Below, piece by piece: positions 12,991 through 24,300 of a DNA stretch of 64,000 bases. Both the position numbers and the translations under genes were made by a program. How positions within the stretch are numbered: position 1 is the stretch's first letter; every line of letters starts with the position of its first letter. The DNA is from Miscanthus floridulus (Eukaryota; Streptophyta; Magnoliopsida; Poales; Poaceae), in contig NC_089581.1 in NCBI RefSeq assembly GCF_019320115.1, positions 69,708,448 through 69,772,447 of the forward strand, given 5' to 3'. The notes under the pieces were generated by a model that saw nothing but the letters and a program-made list of their open reading frames with translations, had not been told where the DNA came from and ran no database searches.

Positions 12991-13355
12991 CATAGGAGCT
13001 ACCTAGAGCTAGTTTTAACAAGTGTGCACCACACCTAACTCACTAGACTCAACTAGGTCAAGCTACCCGTCCATACCCCCCTTAATAGTACGGCCAAAGG
13101 AAAAACAAAGTCCTAAACTACTCTAAGTGTCTCTCCAACTCCAATCGACACTTAGAACTAGTCGTCCTTAACCTTGTCGTCAATCCTTTGAAAAACCGAA
13201 ATGATTTCCATCGTAGGGGCATGACAACCTCGATTGCCCAATCGATCTCCATTATCATGACCTAACTTAATTGCCTCTGCAAAACACACATTAGTCATAG
13301 TAATCTTGTATTGACATTAATCACTGAAATCTAACTAGGTGCCTAGATGCTTTCA
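12991..13355 (-). repeat. SIRE-type copia LTR fragment, interrupted by the LARD element
   Basis: The reverse complement, from 13355 downward, begins TGAAAGCATCTAGG and runs parallel to the start of the 3' LTR of element A (18780 onward), including the GTGATTAATG segment, the GATCGATTGGGCAATC segment and the GGGGGGTATGGACGGG segment. It is therefore an LTR of a related SIRE element on the minus strand, broken at 12990/12991 by the LARD insertion. Its rest must lie left of the window. Its TG end at 13355 abuts RT coding sequence of element A, so it marks an insertion into A. The candidate target duplication base set is 13356-13360 (GACAC); the partner lies outside. Confidence 0.8.
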
Positions 13356-14369
13356 GACACCACACTATTCACCAAGAAGCTTGAAGGACATATCTTCATT
13401 TGCCAAGTGTATGTTGATGATATCATCTTTGGATCATCAAATGAAGATTCTTGCTAAGAGTTTGGTGAATTAATGTCGAAGGAGTTCGAGATGTCAATGA
13501 TTGGAGAGCTTACATTCTTTCTTGGTTTTCAAGTCAAGCAAATGAGAGAAGGGATTTTCATCTCTCAAGAGAAATATATAAATGATCTTCTCAAGAGATT
13601 CAAGATGGATGAATGTAAGCCAATCAAGACACCAATGCCAATTAATGGACATCTCGACCTACATGAGGGAGGTAACACGGTTGATCAAACTCTCTACCGC
13701 TCTATGATTGGTAGCTTGTTATATTTAACTGCATCTAGGCCCGACATTATGTTTAGTGTGTGTATGTGTGCTAGATTTCAAGCTAATCCTAAGAAAACTC
13801 ATTTGATTGCTGTTAAAAGAATCCTTAGGTATCTTAAGCACACACCAAGCATTGGCCTTTGGTATCCCAAAGGAGCTATATTTGAATTAGTTGGCTATTC
13901 CGATTCGGATTATGCCGGTTGCAAAGTTGATAGAAAAAGCACATCCAGAGGGTGCCATTTGCTTGGTAGATCACTTGTGTCTTGGTCCTCCAAGAAACAA
14001 AATAGTGTGGCTTTGTCCACCACCGAAGCGGAATACATTGCCGCGGATGCTTGTTGTGCACAAATACTGTATATGAAACAAACTTTGCTAGACTATGGTG
14101 TAGTTCTAGAAAAAGTACCTCTTTTGTGCGACAATGAAAGTGCGGTAAAACTTGCAAATAATCCGGTTCAACACTCTCGCACCAAGCACATAGATATCCG
14201 CTATCACTTTCTTAGAGATCATGTTGCAAAGAATGATATTTAATTAGAAGGTGTAAGGACCGAGGATCAATTGGCGGATATCTTCACTAAACCGCTAGAT
14301 GAGGCGACTTTTTGTCGATTACAGAATGAGCTCAATGTGTTTGATTTTAGTAACTTCACTAAAAAATGA
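13356..14369 (+). pseudogene. Copia pol remnant: end of RT plus RNase H (element A)
   Basis: One reading frame runs from the insertion breakpoint to a natural TGA at 14367-14369. It opens in DTTLFTKK of the RT, continues through the YVDD catalytic motif (about 13410-13421), and then EFEMSMIGELTFFLG. RNase H follows with YSDSDYAG, STTEAEYIA, LCDNESAVK and the HSRTKHIDIRYHF block, and it ends after DQLADIFTKPLD. The N-terminal protease, integrase and most of RT are absent, cut off by the SIRE LTR insertion at 13355. Two in-frame stops occur: TAA at about 13455, where CAA is expected in related elements, and TAA at 14240-14242, shortly before the end. It cannot encode an active enzyme. Confidence 0.9.
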
Positions 14370-15598
14370 GCTTGTGTTGTCCCTTGCATTGCATTGTAAT
14401 ATACAACATATTTACTTTTTGGTAATGCATAAAGGGCTTGTCTAACATGGTTAAGATAACCGCCGAAAAGCGAGTGAAGAAGCTTAACCTTGGATCAAAC
14501 TTGACAAACAACTAAATTTACTTTCAAGTATTGCATTGCATATGCATGAATGTTGCTTTGTTGTTTATCTTCAATTGCCCTCTTATTGCCTATTTTCTTA
14601 AAAAGAATTATAGCCTAAGGCAAAATATTTTGAAAAAATTGAGGGCTTAAGAGAGGTCACTCACATCAGTCCCAATTGGTGTTTATTTGGATCTTATTGG
14701 AGTTGGGACTTGATTGGGAATAGGCAACATCTAGGACTTTGAAGATTTGCTGGAAAAAGAGTGACCGGACGCTACACCGGACCAGCATCCGGTCAGTTCA
14801 TAGGAGGTGAACCTGCTGCGATGGAGTGATCGGACTCTGCTATTCAGCGTCTGGTTGAGCGAAGACGATGAAGATAGGTTGTACTGGACTCTGTCTACAT
14901 CCAGTCAGTTGTGATCAGACATGTCTGGTCATGATTTTAGGGTTTTGGACCTCTTTGGAATCAATCGGACTCTAGGTGGCTGCGTCCGGTCATTGCCACA
15001 GAGCGTCCGGTCAGTTGAAATCATGCGGGTTCAGGACTTCTTCTCCATTTCCTTTTCTATCTCATCGGGGGACCCCTTATAACCACAACGCCGCCTTGAC
15101 CTAGCCCCACATCATGCCGACTTTGCCGTCCTAAGCCACCGTGTCATGCCCTAGCCACCGTATCCGCCAGCGCTGCTCCTGCCCATGCCACCTACTCAGC
15201 GCCGCCACCCACACCGTGCCCTAGCACTGCCGTGGTCCTACCCTGCTTCAGCACCGCATCCAGAGCCCTGCCAGAACCCTAGCCTCGCATTGCCGATCCT
15301 ATGGTTCCCCAATTTGTTCCTCTTCTTATCGATTCGCTGGATCATCAGGTAGCAAGCCCTCGTTTCCAATTTCATATCTATTGCTTGCTTCTTATGGTTT
15401 CGTATCTCTAGACATATTGTGATTATTTATAAATCCAATCTATTCTAACATGCAGCGAGTCAGTGTTTCTGAGGTCACATTGGCAGTTGTCAGTCAACTC
15501 AGGGCCAAGCTCACGAGTACGAATCGAGGCCAAGCCTCAAAAGTGACAGTTGGCAGTTGATCTTTGTCAGCGGCAGTTGTTCTTCTTAGCTTCATTAG
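14370..15598 (+). promoter_or_regulatory. Spacer after pol of element A with CCGGAC motif cluster and TATA box
   Basis: No pol coding remains here. From about 14761 to 15015 there is a cluster of degenerate GACCGGACGC / GTCCGGTC motifs like those in the U3 of the SIRE LTRs of this window (19215-19480 and 51905-52310). It is followed at 15078-15082 by TATAA in CCCCTTATAACC and then by a GC-rich leader-like stretch (about 15090-15300), CCAATTTGTTCC, and the ATG of the extra ORF at 15599. The order motif cluster, TATA, leader, ORF copies the order in the LTR. An internal promoter for the extra ORF is an inference. Confidence 0.45.
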
Positions 15599-18065
15599 AT
15601 GGCTCATGTCAAGAATGTCAGAGGTGGTCCCGGTGATGAGGATCTGAGGCCCCTGCCTCACCAGCCTATAGATGCAAAAGGCAAGGCAATGAAGAAGCTA
15701 GCAACAAGGAAGCACAAGTACCCTGATGCAGATATAGCGAGAGCAGCTACAGTGCAGAGGTCGCAGAGCGCATAGAGAGAGGAGGTACTTGGAGTGGTGT
15801 TGTTATTGTAGATCAGCTTCCTCCATCTACGAGGGCTGCACCTGAGCAGGTTGAGCACCGTCATGGTGGTCTAGCTGGGACTGTCATGGTTGGAGGATGG
15901 CGTGTGACTATTGATGAGAGTTAGCCTCAGGGGGAGTCATAGCAGTAGCCACAGTCAGTAGAGCAGACTTAGAAGGGAGAGCAGGCCGAGGAGACAGAGT
16001 AGGCACCTCAGACATAGCTTCGCCGCTCTGATCGTACCCATGCTCTAGTCACACCGAGGTCAGAGACATAGCGGAAGGGTTCTTGTCCACCACCTAGACC
16101 ATAGGGTCCGCCTCTAGTGACTCACTTGGATTTGAGGGCCGCCACGGCCAAACAGGTGCAACAGCTTAGATTTGTGGACTTTGAGTAGTGGTTCCCGTTG
16201 AGGAGGGATGACCGAGCTTTAGAGGGTTTATACACACTACTGCAAGAAGATTTTTATAATGCATATCTTAACAGTGGGGCAGTATTCAGATCTCAGAGGG
16301 TGTGCAACATTGAGTCCATTGTAGAAGCAACTAGAGAGCATATTCGTCCTTACCTAGCTTACCTGCCAGGGCTAACCGATTTACTTGGATAGATAGGCTT
16401 ATATGTTCCATCTTGGGACCATCAGTTCAATGCTACACTCTAGATTGACGCGCAGCACAAATTCATTCACTTTGCTTTTAGAGGCAGAGATTACAGACTG
16501 ATGAGCTCAAGGGCCAGAGAGATTCTCAGGCTTTAGGAGCAGCCAGTCCAGCTTCATGAGGTTTGCTATGGACAGACAGCACCTCCTAGATGCCCTCATG
16601 GCGGTATGGTGCCCCCTACAGATCTAGTCTGCCATTGCTTCATAGAGCCTTTCGGCGAGGAGTCAAGCAGGACACCCAGTGATCTCACTCCTACTGTTAG
16701 AGTGCTTGATGCTATTATGAGGAGGACCCTACTTTTGAGGATGGGGTATCATGAGGGCTTGACACGCATACAGCTATGGCTACTAAACTCTCTGATGTAG
16801 CAGACTGTGTTTGACATTTGGGATCTCCTTCTATCAGAGATGGATGATACTATTGCAGAGGGGTTCAGGGGTCACAGGCAGCTACCGTATGCTCACTAGA
16901 TTACATTCTTGATCCATAGGGCAATTACTATGAGGCCACCTAAGAGGCTAGCAGAGTATAGTGGTGCTACTACAGAGTTCCCTGCATACAACATCACTCA
17001 AATGATCCGCCATAGTGTAGTGAGGACACACAGCTAGCCGCGCCATCGTCCAGAGGTGCTAGAGACTGCAGCCTAGCAGGATGAGACCATCAGGGGCATA
17101 GCAGCTATAGAGGAGGAGCAATTAGATGCTCAGTAGGAGGGGATGGTCGAGAGCGGCCCTAGTGATAGCTCAGATGATGACTACCACAATATCCCTCAGA
17201 TGCCTCCATGACGACAAGACCATTAGGCCGGTAGCTCTAGTTCAGCTCCACCTGCACCACATACAAACCTTGCTCTACTTGCCATACTTGAGCGAATGAG
17301 GTAGGATTAGGCTTGCCAGGCTTAGGAGTCCGCTGCTACATTTGCACAGTTTCAGACTCGGCAGGATGAGTTCCAGCGATAGCAGTAGCAGTAGGCTATA
17401 CAGCAGCAGCAGTAGGCCATGCATCAGCAACAACTTCTCATGCAGCAGCAGCTACTTGGGTTTATGTAGCATGTAGTGATAGCTATTGGGGCTCCACTGC
17501 CACAGCCTTCACCCCAGCTTGGTCAGTCTACCACCACTTCTATGACTCCAGTTGTATAGCCTAGTGGGCTTCAGAGTTAGGGACAGGCAGCGCCACATTT
17601 TCCTTCACCTACAGAGCAGGTGTCCTAGTGGTTTGCTTCACCAGTGCTAGCCCCGTAGTTCACTCCTCTTCATACGGGCTTTACTCTGCCTCAGAGTTCA
17701 TCAGTGATCACCCTAGTTTCTAGGAGCCTTAGTACTTCATTCAGTGAGTTGATAGGGTAGCCTACTCCACCAAAGCTACATGTCCCAGGTCCTTCCACAG
17801 TTGCACCTATTACTGAGACTATAGAGAGGCTCCCTTCATCAGTTACATCATCAGAGCAGGTAGCGCCAGTTATAGATCCAACCCAGATTGTTTCAGCATC
17901 GCTTCTAGCTACAGAGGGTCAGACTGCTCAGAGCTCAGGATCAGATGATGATGGCACACAGTTCTAGCTCGCTCCTCGCACCTCAGTGTCCGACTTGTCC
18001 ACTATAGCCCCACCGACCGACCCTTAGGTTTTGGTGTTTGACGCCAAAGGGGGAGAGGGATTGAG
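15599..18065 (+). pseudogene. Extra (third, env-like position) ORF of SIRE element A, decayed
   Basis: It lies between pol and the 3' LTR, where SIRE-lineage elements carry an extra, sometimes called envelope-like, ORF. The start at 15599 gives a basic N-terminus (MAHVKNVRGGPGDEDLRP, then KGKAMKKLATRKHK). A frameshift lies near 15770. The main frame then runs from about 16150, with the blocks QLRFVDFE, LLQEDFYNAYLNSGAVF, REHIRPYLAYLPGL and FRGRDYRLMSSRAREILRL. An acidic segment (about 17150-17190) and a Gln-rich segment (about 17370-17460) follow, then a Ser/Thr/Pro-rich tail. About two dozen stops interrupt it. All but one are TAG at places where CAG fits the surrounding Gln-rich text; one is TGA. 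I see no clear signal peptide or transmembrane helix, so an envelope role is not supported by what is visible. Confidence 0.7.
17370..17465 (+). repeat. CAG-rich (polyglutamine) tract in the extra ORF
   Basis: A run of CAG, CAA and TAG codons. The TAG codons sit in register with CAG, consistent with C-to-T change of a former polyglutamine tract. Confidence 0.7.
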
Positions 18066-18176
18066 TATGCTAGTCTTAGGGGGAGCGATACATTTAGGGG
18101 GAGTCTATCTATTAGCTTATCTATTACATTTGGAGTTTTTATGTGTGATACATTATGCATTCATGTTTACTATTAT

Positions 18177-18640
18177 GCATTGAACTACTTAAGTGTGTTA
18201 ATGTGATCATGATATTTATGTGATGTGACATGTGTGCTCTCTACTTTGAATTATTTATATGTAATATCACTTGTGTTATGCTCATTTGCTTTGCTTCCAC
18301 GTTTTACTCCGATGAAAATGAGCTTTATTACTTGTACTCATGCTTATTTCAATTATGCATTGAACTACTTAAGTGTGTTAATGTGATCGTTATATTTATG
18401 TGATATGTGACATGTGTGCTCTCTACTTTGAATTATTTATATGTCATATCACTTGTGTTATGTGTGTTAATGTGATCGTGAAATTTATGTGATATGTGAC
18501 ATGTGTGATGTCTACTTTGAATTATTTATATGTCATATCACTTGTGTTATGCTCATTTGCTTTGCTTCCACATTTTACTCCGATGCAAATGAGCTTTATT
18601 ACTTGTACTCATGCTTATTTTATACCTTTGGAGTACATCA
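18177..18640 (+). repeat. Tandem repeat in the 3' region of element A
   Basis: A unit of about 180 bp beginning GCATTGAACTACTTAAGTG occurs at 18177 and again at 18357. A third, partial copy starts near 18460 and carries the same GTGTTAATGTGATCGTG and CTCATTTGCTTTGCTTCCAC segments. The area is AT-rich and non-coding. Confidence 0.75.
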
Positions 18641-18765
18641 TGTTGGCTTGGGTCATATAAGCTTGCCTAACACTTTTGTTCTTATTGCTAAAAGCTTATA
18701 TGAACCAAGATTGTTAAAAACCTCATCTCTTTCACATGCTCAAGGTGGTATTGTCATTAATCACC

Positions 18766-18776
18766 AAAAAGGGGGA
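18766..18776 (+). promoter_or_regulatory. Polypurine tract of element A
   Basis: AAAAAGGGGGA three bases before the TG of the 3' LTR at 18780, as expected for plus-strand DNA priming. It sits in the loop of a perfect 17-bp inverted repeat (18749-18765 with 18810-18826) that straddles the LTR junction. Confidence 0.85.
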
Positions 18777-18779
18777 TAT

Positions 18780-20229
18780 TGAAAGCATCTAGGCCCCTAG
18801 TTGGGTTTCGGTGATTAATGACAATACGTGATTACTGTGACTAATGTGTGTTTTGTAGAGGCAATTAAATTAGGTCACGGTAATGGAGATCGATTGGGCA
18901 ATCATGGTGGTCATGCCCCTACGATAGAAATCGTTTCGATTGTCAAAGGATGGACGACAAGGTTAAGGACGGACTAGTTCTAAGTGTCGATTGGAGTTGA
19001 GGAGGCACTTAGAGTAGTTTAGGACTTTGTTTTACCTTTGACCATACTATTAAGGGGGGTATGGACGGGTAGCTTGACCTAGGTGAGTCTAGTGAGTTAG
19101 GTGTGGTGCACACTTGCTAAATCTAGCACTAGGTAGCTCCTAAAAAGCCCTTAGATCCATTGGAGCAAACTTCATTCACATACGTTCGAAAGTTGGAAGT
19201 GAATGGAGGGTCAAATACTGACCAGACGCTGGCTTCGGTGTGACCGGACACTGGCGCAGAGTCTGGTCAGTTCATTTGATCAAGGTGAAATCGTCTAGAA
19301 GTGACCGGACGCTGAGAGGTGAAGTGACCCGATACTGAGGGCTAGCGTCTGGTCGACTCTAGTAAGGTTCTAGAGAGGGAAAATCATAATCGGATGCGTC
19401 TGGTCACAACTTAAACAATGGAGTTCGGGGAGAACTGACCAGAATGTCCAGTCAACATGACCGGAGCATCCGGTCACCCTGCAAAGGCGCATAATAGTTT
19501 ATTTTTCAACCAAGGTTATAAATACTTCATTCGTGTGAGGGGTGACTTTTGCTCATTCCAACAGCTGAGAAACACCTTTGAGAGTGCCAAGAAGAGCAAA
19601 GTCCTAGTGAGGTGATTGAGATTTGAGAATCCCAAAGAGAGCCCTCATTAGTGAAAGCAAGAGTAGCAAAGTGTGCATCCACCCTTCTCATTAGGCTTGT
19701 CGTGGTCAAGTGAGAGTTCGTGCTTGTTACTCTTGGTGATCGCCATCACCTAGACAGCTTGGTGGTGATTGGGAGCTTGGTGATCATCCGACGGAGCTTG
19801 TGGATGACCCAACTCAAGTTGTGAGCGGTTGTGGGTGATTCACCGCGACTGAGTGTCAAAGAATCAACCCATAGAGAGCACTTAATCCTTGCACGGATCA
19901 AGGGGGACCTACACCCTTGCGCGGGTGCTCCAACAAGGACAAGTGGGGAGTGGTGACTCTCCGATACCTTGGCAAAACATCGCTGTGTTCCTCCTTCCCT
20001 CTTTACTTTGAGCATTTACTTTGAGCAATTCAATTCTTGTCATTTACATTCATAGAATTGCCATGCTAGAGTAGGATTGGAACATAGGTTGCTAAACTTT
20101 TGTGTGATAGATCAATAGAAACACTTTCTAGGCACAAGGGGTTATTGGGCTAACCGTAGGACTTAATTATTGTAAAGAAATTTAGAATTAGCCCAATTCA
20201 CCCCCCTCTTAGGCATCTTGATCCTTTCA
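18780..20229 (+). repeat. 3' LTR of SIRE element A, complete (1450 bp)
   Basis: It begins TGAAAGCATC and ends GATCCTTTCA, with TG..CA termini and an inverted TGAAAG/CTTTCA end. A cluster of GACCGGACGC / GTCCGGTC motifs lies at about 19215-19480, followed by TATAAATA at 19517-19524, the likely core promoter. The right end abuts gypsy protease sequence. The candidate target duplication is 20230-20234 (GTCAC), whose partner lies outside the window. Confidence 0.9.
19517..19524 (+). promoter_or_regulatory. TATA box of the element A LTR
   Basis: TATAAATA in GGTTATAAATACTTC, just downstream of the CCGGAC motif cluster. Confidence 0.6.
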
Positions 20230-21323
20230 GTCACTCATCCAACTCATGCCTAAGATCACATCTATGGCTAATCCAGGCAATACTATTAGATCCATTGTAT
20301 ACTGCCTCTCTTGGACAGAGATGAGCACATATCTGACTATCTTATTTGTAGAGATAGTAGACCCAACCGAACTTATACTATAACCACCCTTGTTTACCTC
20401 AATTACTCTCTGATCATACTTAGATGCAAATGTTTGGCTCATAAATGAATGAGAAGCTCCAGAATCAAATAAAACAATGGTGAGATGTTTGTTAATAAGA
20501 AACATACTAGCTATGACAACCTCTCCCATAGGAACTTCTTCAACAGCAGTGTAATGCACGTATCCAGGACGTGCTTTAGGATTTGCCTATCTCTAATTTC
20601 CCTAGCTTTGATTGATGTACTTCTTAGGATGGGGGAACTCTTTAGACCAATGGCCCAAATGATTATAGTTGAAGCATGGTTGATTGCTCTGGGGTCCTAT
20701 TGAGCTTCCTTGCCCTCCATTCCCCATGGGTAAGGTAATGGTGAATGCCTTACAAAACACCTTCTGAGGTCGGTTGGCCTAGCTTTTGGTGGAGGAGGCC
20801 TGAACTTGGGTGCTGGCGGTTGAAACTATGGGCTAGCTGTTACTAGAGCTCTAGACTGAGAAGACCCTGAGGCACCTGCCTCAGCTACCCTCTTGTAGCC
20901 CTTTGTTGTCGCATGCAAATTGTTCTAGTTCTCTTGAGTTAGGGCATCACTGATGAACTCATTGTAGGTGGTGCACCTTGAGTTGGCCATAGTTTTCATT
21001 AGCCTAGTGCTAAGGCCTCTTCTGTATCAACAAAACCTGGGCATAACGGGACAAATTGTTGAAAGCATGCATGTACTTAGTAAGGGTCTTGGTCCCTTGT
21101 GTGAGTCGCATGAACTCGGCCGCCTTCATGCGCATTAGCCCCGGGGGAATGTGATGTTCCCTAAAGGCTAACTTAAATTGCTCCCTTGTGACCTATGCGT
21201 TGGCAGGTAAAGAGGATAGGAAATGGGTCCACCACATTCCAGCCGGTCCCTGCAGCTGATGGGATACATATTTTGCCTTCTGATGTTCCATAACCCTCAA
21301 TAGACGTAACTTTTGCTCAATTG
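20230..21323 (-). pseudogene. Gypsy gag (3' part) and protease remnant of element M
   Basis: Read from 21323 downward, the frame shows a retrotransposon gag block (GPAGMWWTHF, then EQFKLAFREHHIPPGLMRMK, then FMRLTQGTKTLTKYMHAF). Next comes a decayed zinc knuckle near 20610-20655 (CFNYNHLGHWSKEF, where the second and fourth Cys of CX2CX4HX4C have become Tyr and Phe). A retropepsin-type protease follows with LFDSGASHSF (Asp at about 20464-20466) and the flap-like end VLPGLAIDVILGMSWM. Several in-frame stops interrupt gag, many of them TAG for CAG. The frame ends at 20230 because copia element A is inserted there. Its upstream part is at 26493-26778. Confidence 0.85.
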
Positions 21324-24300
21324 TGTGACAGAACCGCCCAATTTATACATGATCAAGTATGGCTGTCCCCGCTAACACGTTGACACATGCATACTTTCAC
21401 TTATATAAACCTAGTAGTCCACCGAGTGTCATGAAGGACCTCGGTAAATCAACATCATAACCAAGATCGAGTGATTAAGCAAATACACATCACATACGCA
21501 GAGTTGCAGCGGAAATAATATTACAATTGGGTTCACAAATAATAGTACAAGTTTGGGTTTCAAAACTGATTAGTGAAAACAACATAGCTTTCAAATGATT
21601 ATATTAATATAAGTTCCAAATACATTGCTAGCATAAGTGACATCCTCAGACAAAAGCATATAGATGAGAAATAAATATAGTCACCGAGCCCACCAGCGGT
21701 TAGCCACCATCTTTAGCAGGCCAAGAACTTCACCTACAACATGGTGTGATAAACCCTAAGTACTCGAATGTACTCAGCTGGACATACCTGTCATAAACTA
21801 GAAATAAAGTGACACCAAGGAGTATGCAAGGCTTTATAAGTGGAGCTAGCTTGACAACATTTTGCATAAAAGCCAAGAGTTGAGCTATATATTTTTTATA
21901 ATTCAGTAACCAAGTTAATTATATCTATTCATCTCTAGATTAGCAACTAACATGTGCCAAACATGTGGGATATCATTTAGTAATAGGTAATAGTTAGCCA
22001 GTATAATGTTGTAACATCATCATCATCATTATAACCATAAAGTTCAATTAAGTGTATCTACGTTGCCGCTGCTCAGTCAAGTTCTCACTATCCGGAGGAG
22101 ATGACGATTTGAATCGATTCCTACCCAGCTGGGGAATTATTCCTAACACAAACCCAATCAACCTGATCAGTAGTTGCCTCGGGTCACCTTTGGTACAACT
22201 TAGGAACAAATTTGTGGTTTCGAGCAGTGCCGCACTCTTAGGGAATCCACTCTGCCAGGTGGTCAATCTCACCTTTAGACTTATGCCAATGGCTCCCCAC
22301 ATATCCTTACTACTGCCAGAGTGCGCACTTTCACTTCCTACCCTTCTGGCCTGAGTTGAGCTACTCGGCTTCATGGTCGGAATGAGTTATCTGGCTAACT
22401 AAGTGATAGGCATGCGTTCAACATGACATGAGGACATACATCAAATCGGTCCTTAACCAACACAGATGGGGATAGATCCACACCCAAGACCTCCATGTTT
22501 TGTTGCTTCTCTATCGACATCCCACCTGGTCTCCTTTATATTCATAAACACATGATTATTTCTATGATAGAAGATATAGCCCATCGTGCTTTGGTATCCA
22601 CCTATATCTCGTAGGTGACAGGAAATCACCCGACTTCTACCGGTCTAAGCATTGCTAAGCATACAGTCGATCCTGGCCTACATAGGGTTCAAGGTATATT
22701 TCTAGACAAGGTAGTTCTATGCATCAAGTGGTTCCAATCAACTCTTATAACCTAATGCATCAAACATAAAGAACTCAAGAGATATTTATAAAAACATAGG
22801 AGGCTTAGAATGCTCCAGGGCTTGCATGGGATCCAACACTAGGTTAGTGTTTGTTAGATGACACAAGCTTGGCGAGTATCTCCCATCCTAGCACTTGTCC
22901 AGTCCTTCCATCTTCGGGATAGGTCCACCATACACCGTCTTTGGGTTTGGCTCCAACATCACGTCCTTCACGTGGTTCATCTAGCGTACCTAGATGACAT
23001 GCAAGATGCAAGTGCATGAATATGAAGAATGGTAATATGAGATGCGTCACATAATAGCATTCAAGGCAAACATAAGATCATGCAAGACATAGACACCTAG
23101 AGTTATTTAACTAACATCACACAACCTATTATAGAGGGATAGCAAGTATATTAGGCATGGCGCACAAGTGAACTTAAGTTCAAATATTGCACACATGCAT
23201 CGATCAAGAACTAACCAACATGTTTAGCCAAAACAAGAGCAAGCTAAAGCAATCACCTAGCACATGTATAAAAATCTGGGCAGCAGCATAGCAGTCACTT
23301 GTTTTATCCATAACTAGAGATCCAAACATCCAAAGAAGGTGATCCTAGACTTTCTGGAAAGCTAATGAAATTGCCACCAACAGTGTTATTATCACCAAAA
23401 GCTTATTCCAAATCAAACTAGGTCAAACATGCCAATGTTCTAGATCTGCACAGAACAAGGATAGAAAAGTAGTAGTAGTTTCAAAATAGTATAACTTGAG
23501 TTACATACATCAAACAAGCATGAACCTTAACTTTCTAGAAATATTATTAAATTATATAAAACATGTTTATTATGTTCACAAGGTTATTCCACCATTAACA
23601 AGGTCAATCAAGCACAATTGAGCACCTGTGTTCAGACTTGGATAGATTCTCCTATGCAACTTCGCAAGCTTATAATTGGAGCTCTACAACACCAAAAGGG
23701 GTGATTTAAGATAATTTGGAAATCTTAAGGAAATAACTATAACTCTTATATTATCACTAAGACATGATTTTATACTTAATTAGGTCAAACAATGAAATCC
23801 TTCAAATCTGCATAGAGCATAGACCAAACATGACAGACCATTTGTCAAATTCATAACTCCTAAACTATCACGCCCATGGTCATGAAATTTAAACACAAGC
23901 AAGATTATGAAATTATCTACAACTTTTGTATTCACTACAACCACAGCAAACATCATTTACACCATGAAAATAATTGCACAAGCAAAACTGCACATGCAGC
24001 CCAAACAGCAGTGGTACAGAAAACTGATAGGAACTTCAGAGAAGCATAACTAGAGTTCTAGACCTCCAACAAACATAAATCATAACTTTTTAAAAATATT
24101 ATGAAGTTAAATACAACTTTATTATTCTCACCTAAAGATGATTCTATAGTTAACAAGGTCAATTAATCTAATAAATGCATCTTTATCCAAAACATGGACA
24201 GAACCTGATATGCAACTTTAAACAGATATAACTAGAGTTCCACATGTCCAATAATTGTGGTTCTAGACTTTTTAGAAAGCTTAGCAAGTTTTAAACAACT

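Larger units (their letters stand above)
13356..20229 (+). mobile_element. Ty1/copia SIRE-lineage element A, 3' portion
   Basis: The sequence runs in plus orientation from mid reverse transcriptase through RNase H, a long 3' region with a decayed extra ORF, a polypurine tract and a 1450-bp 3' LTR. The extra ORF after pol and the AAAAAGGGGGA tract are typical of the SIRE/Maximus lineage. The 5' half, including the 5' LTR, gag and integrase, is displaced leftwards out of the window by nested insertions. The right end abuts the protease region of gypsy element M at 20230. Confidence 0.85.

Noticed and set aside
15599..18065. Possible amber recoding, since TAG sits in place of Gln codons
   Set aside because: The same pattern occurs in all old remnants on both strands with frameshifts present. 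CHG-methylation decay explains it without suppressor tRNAs.
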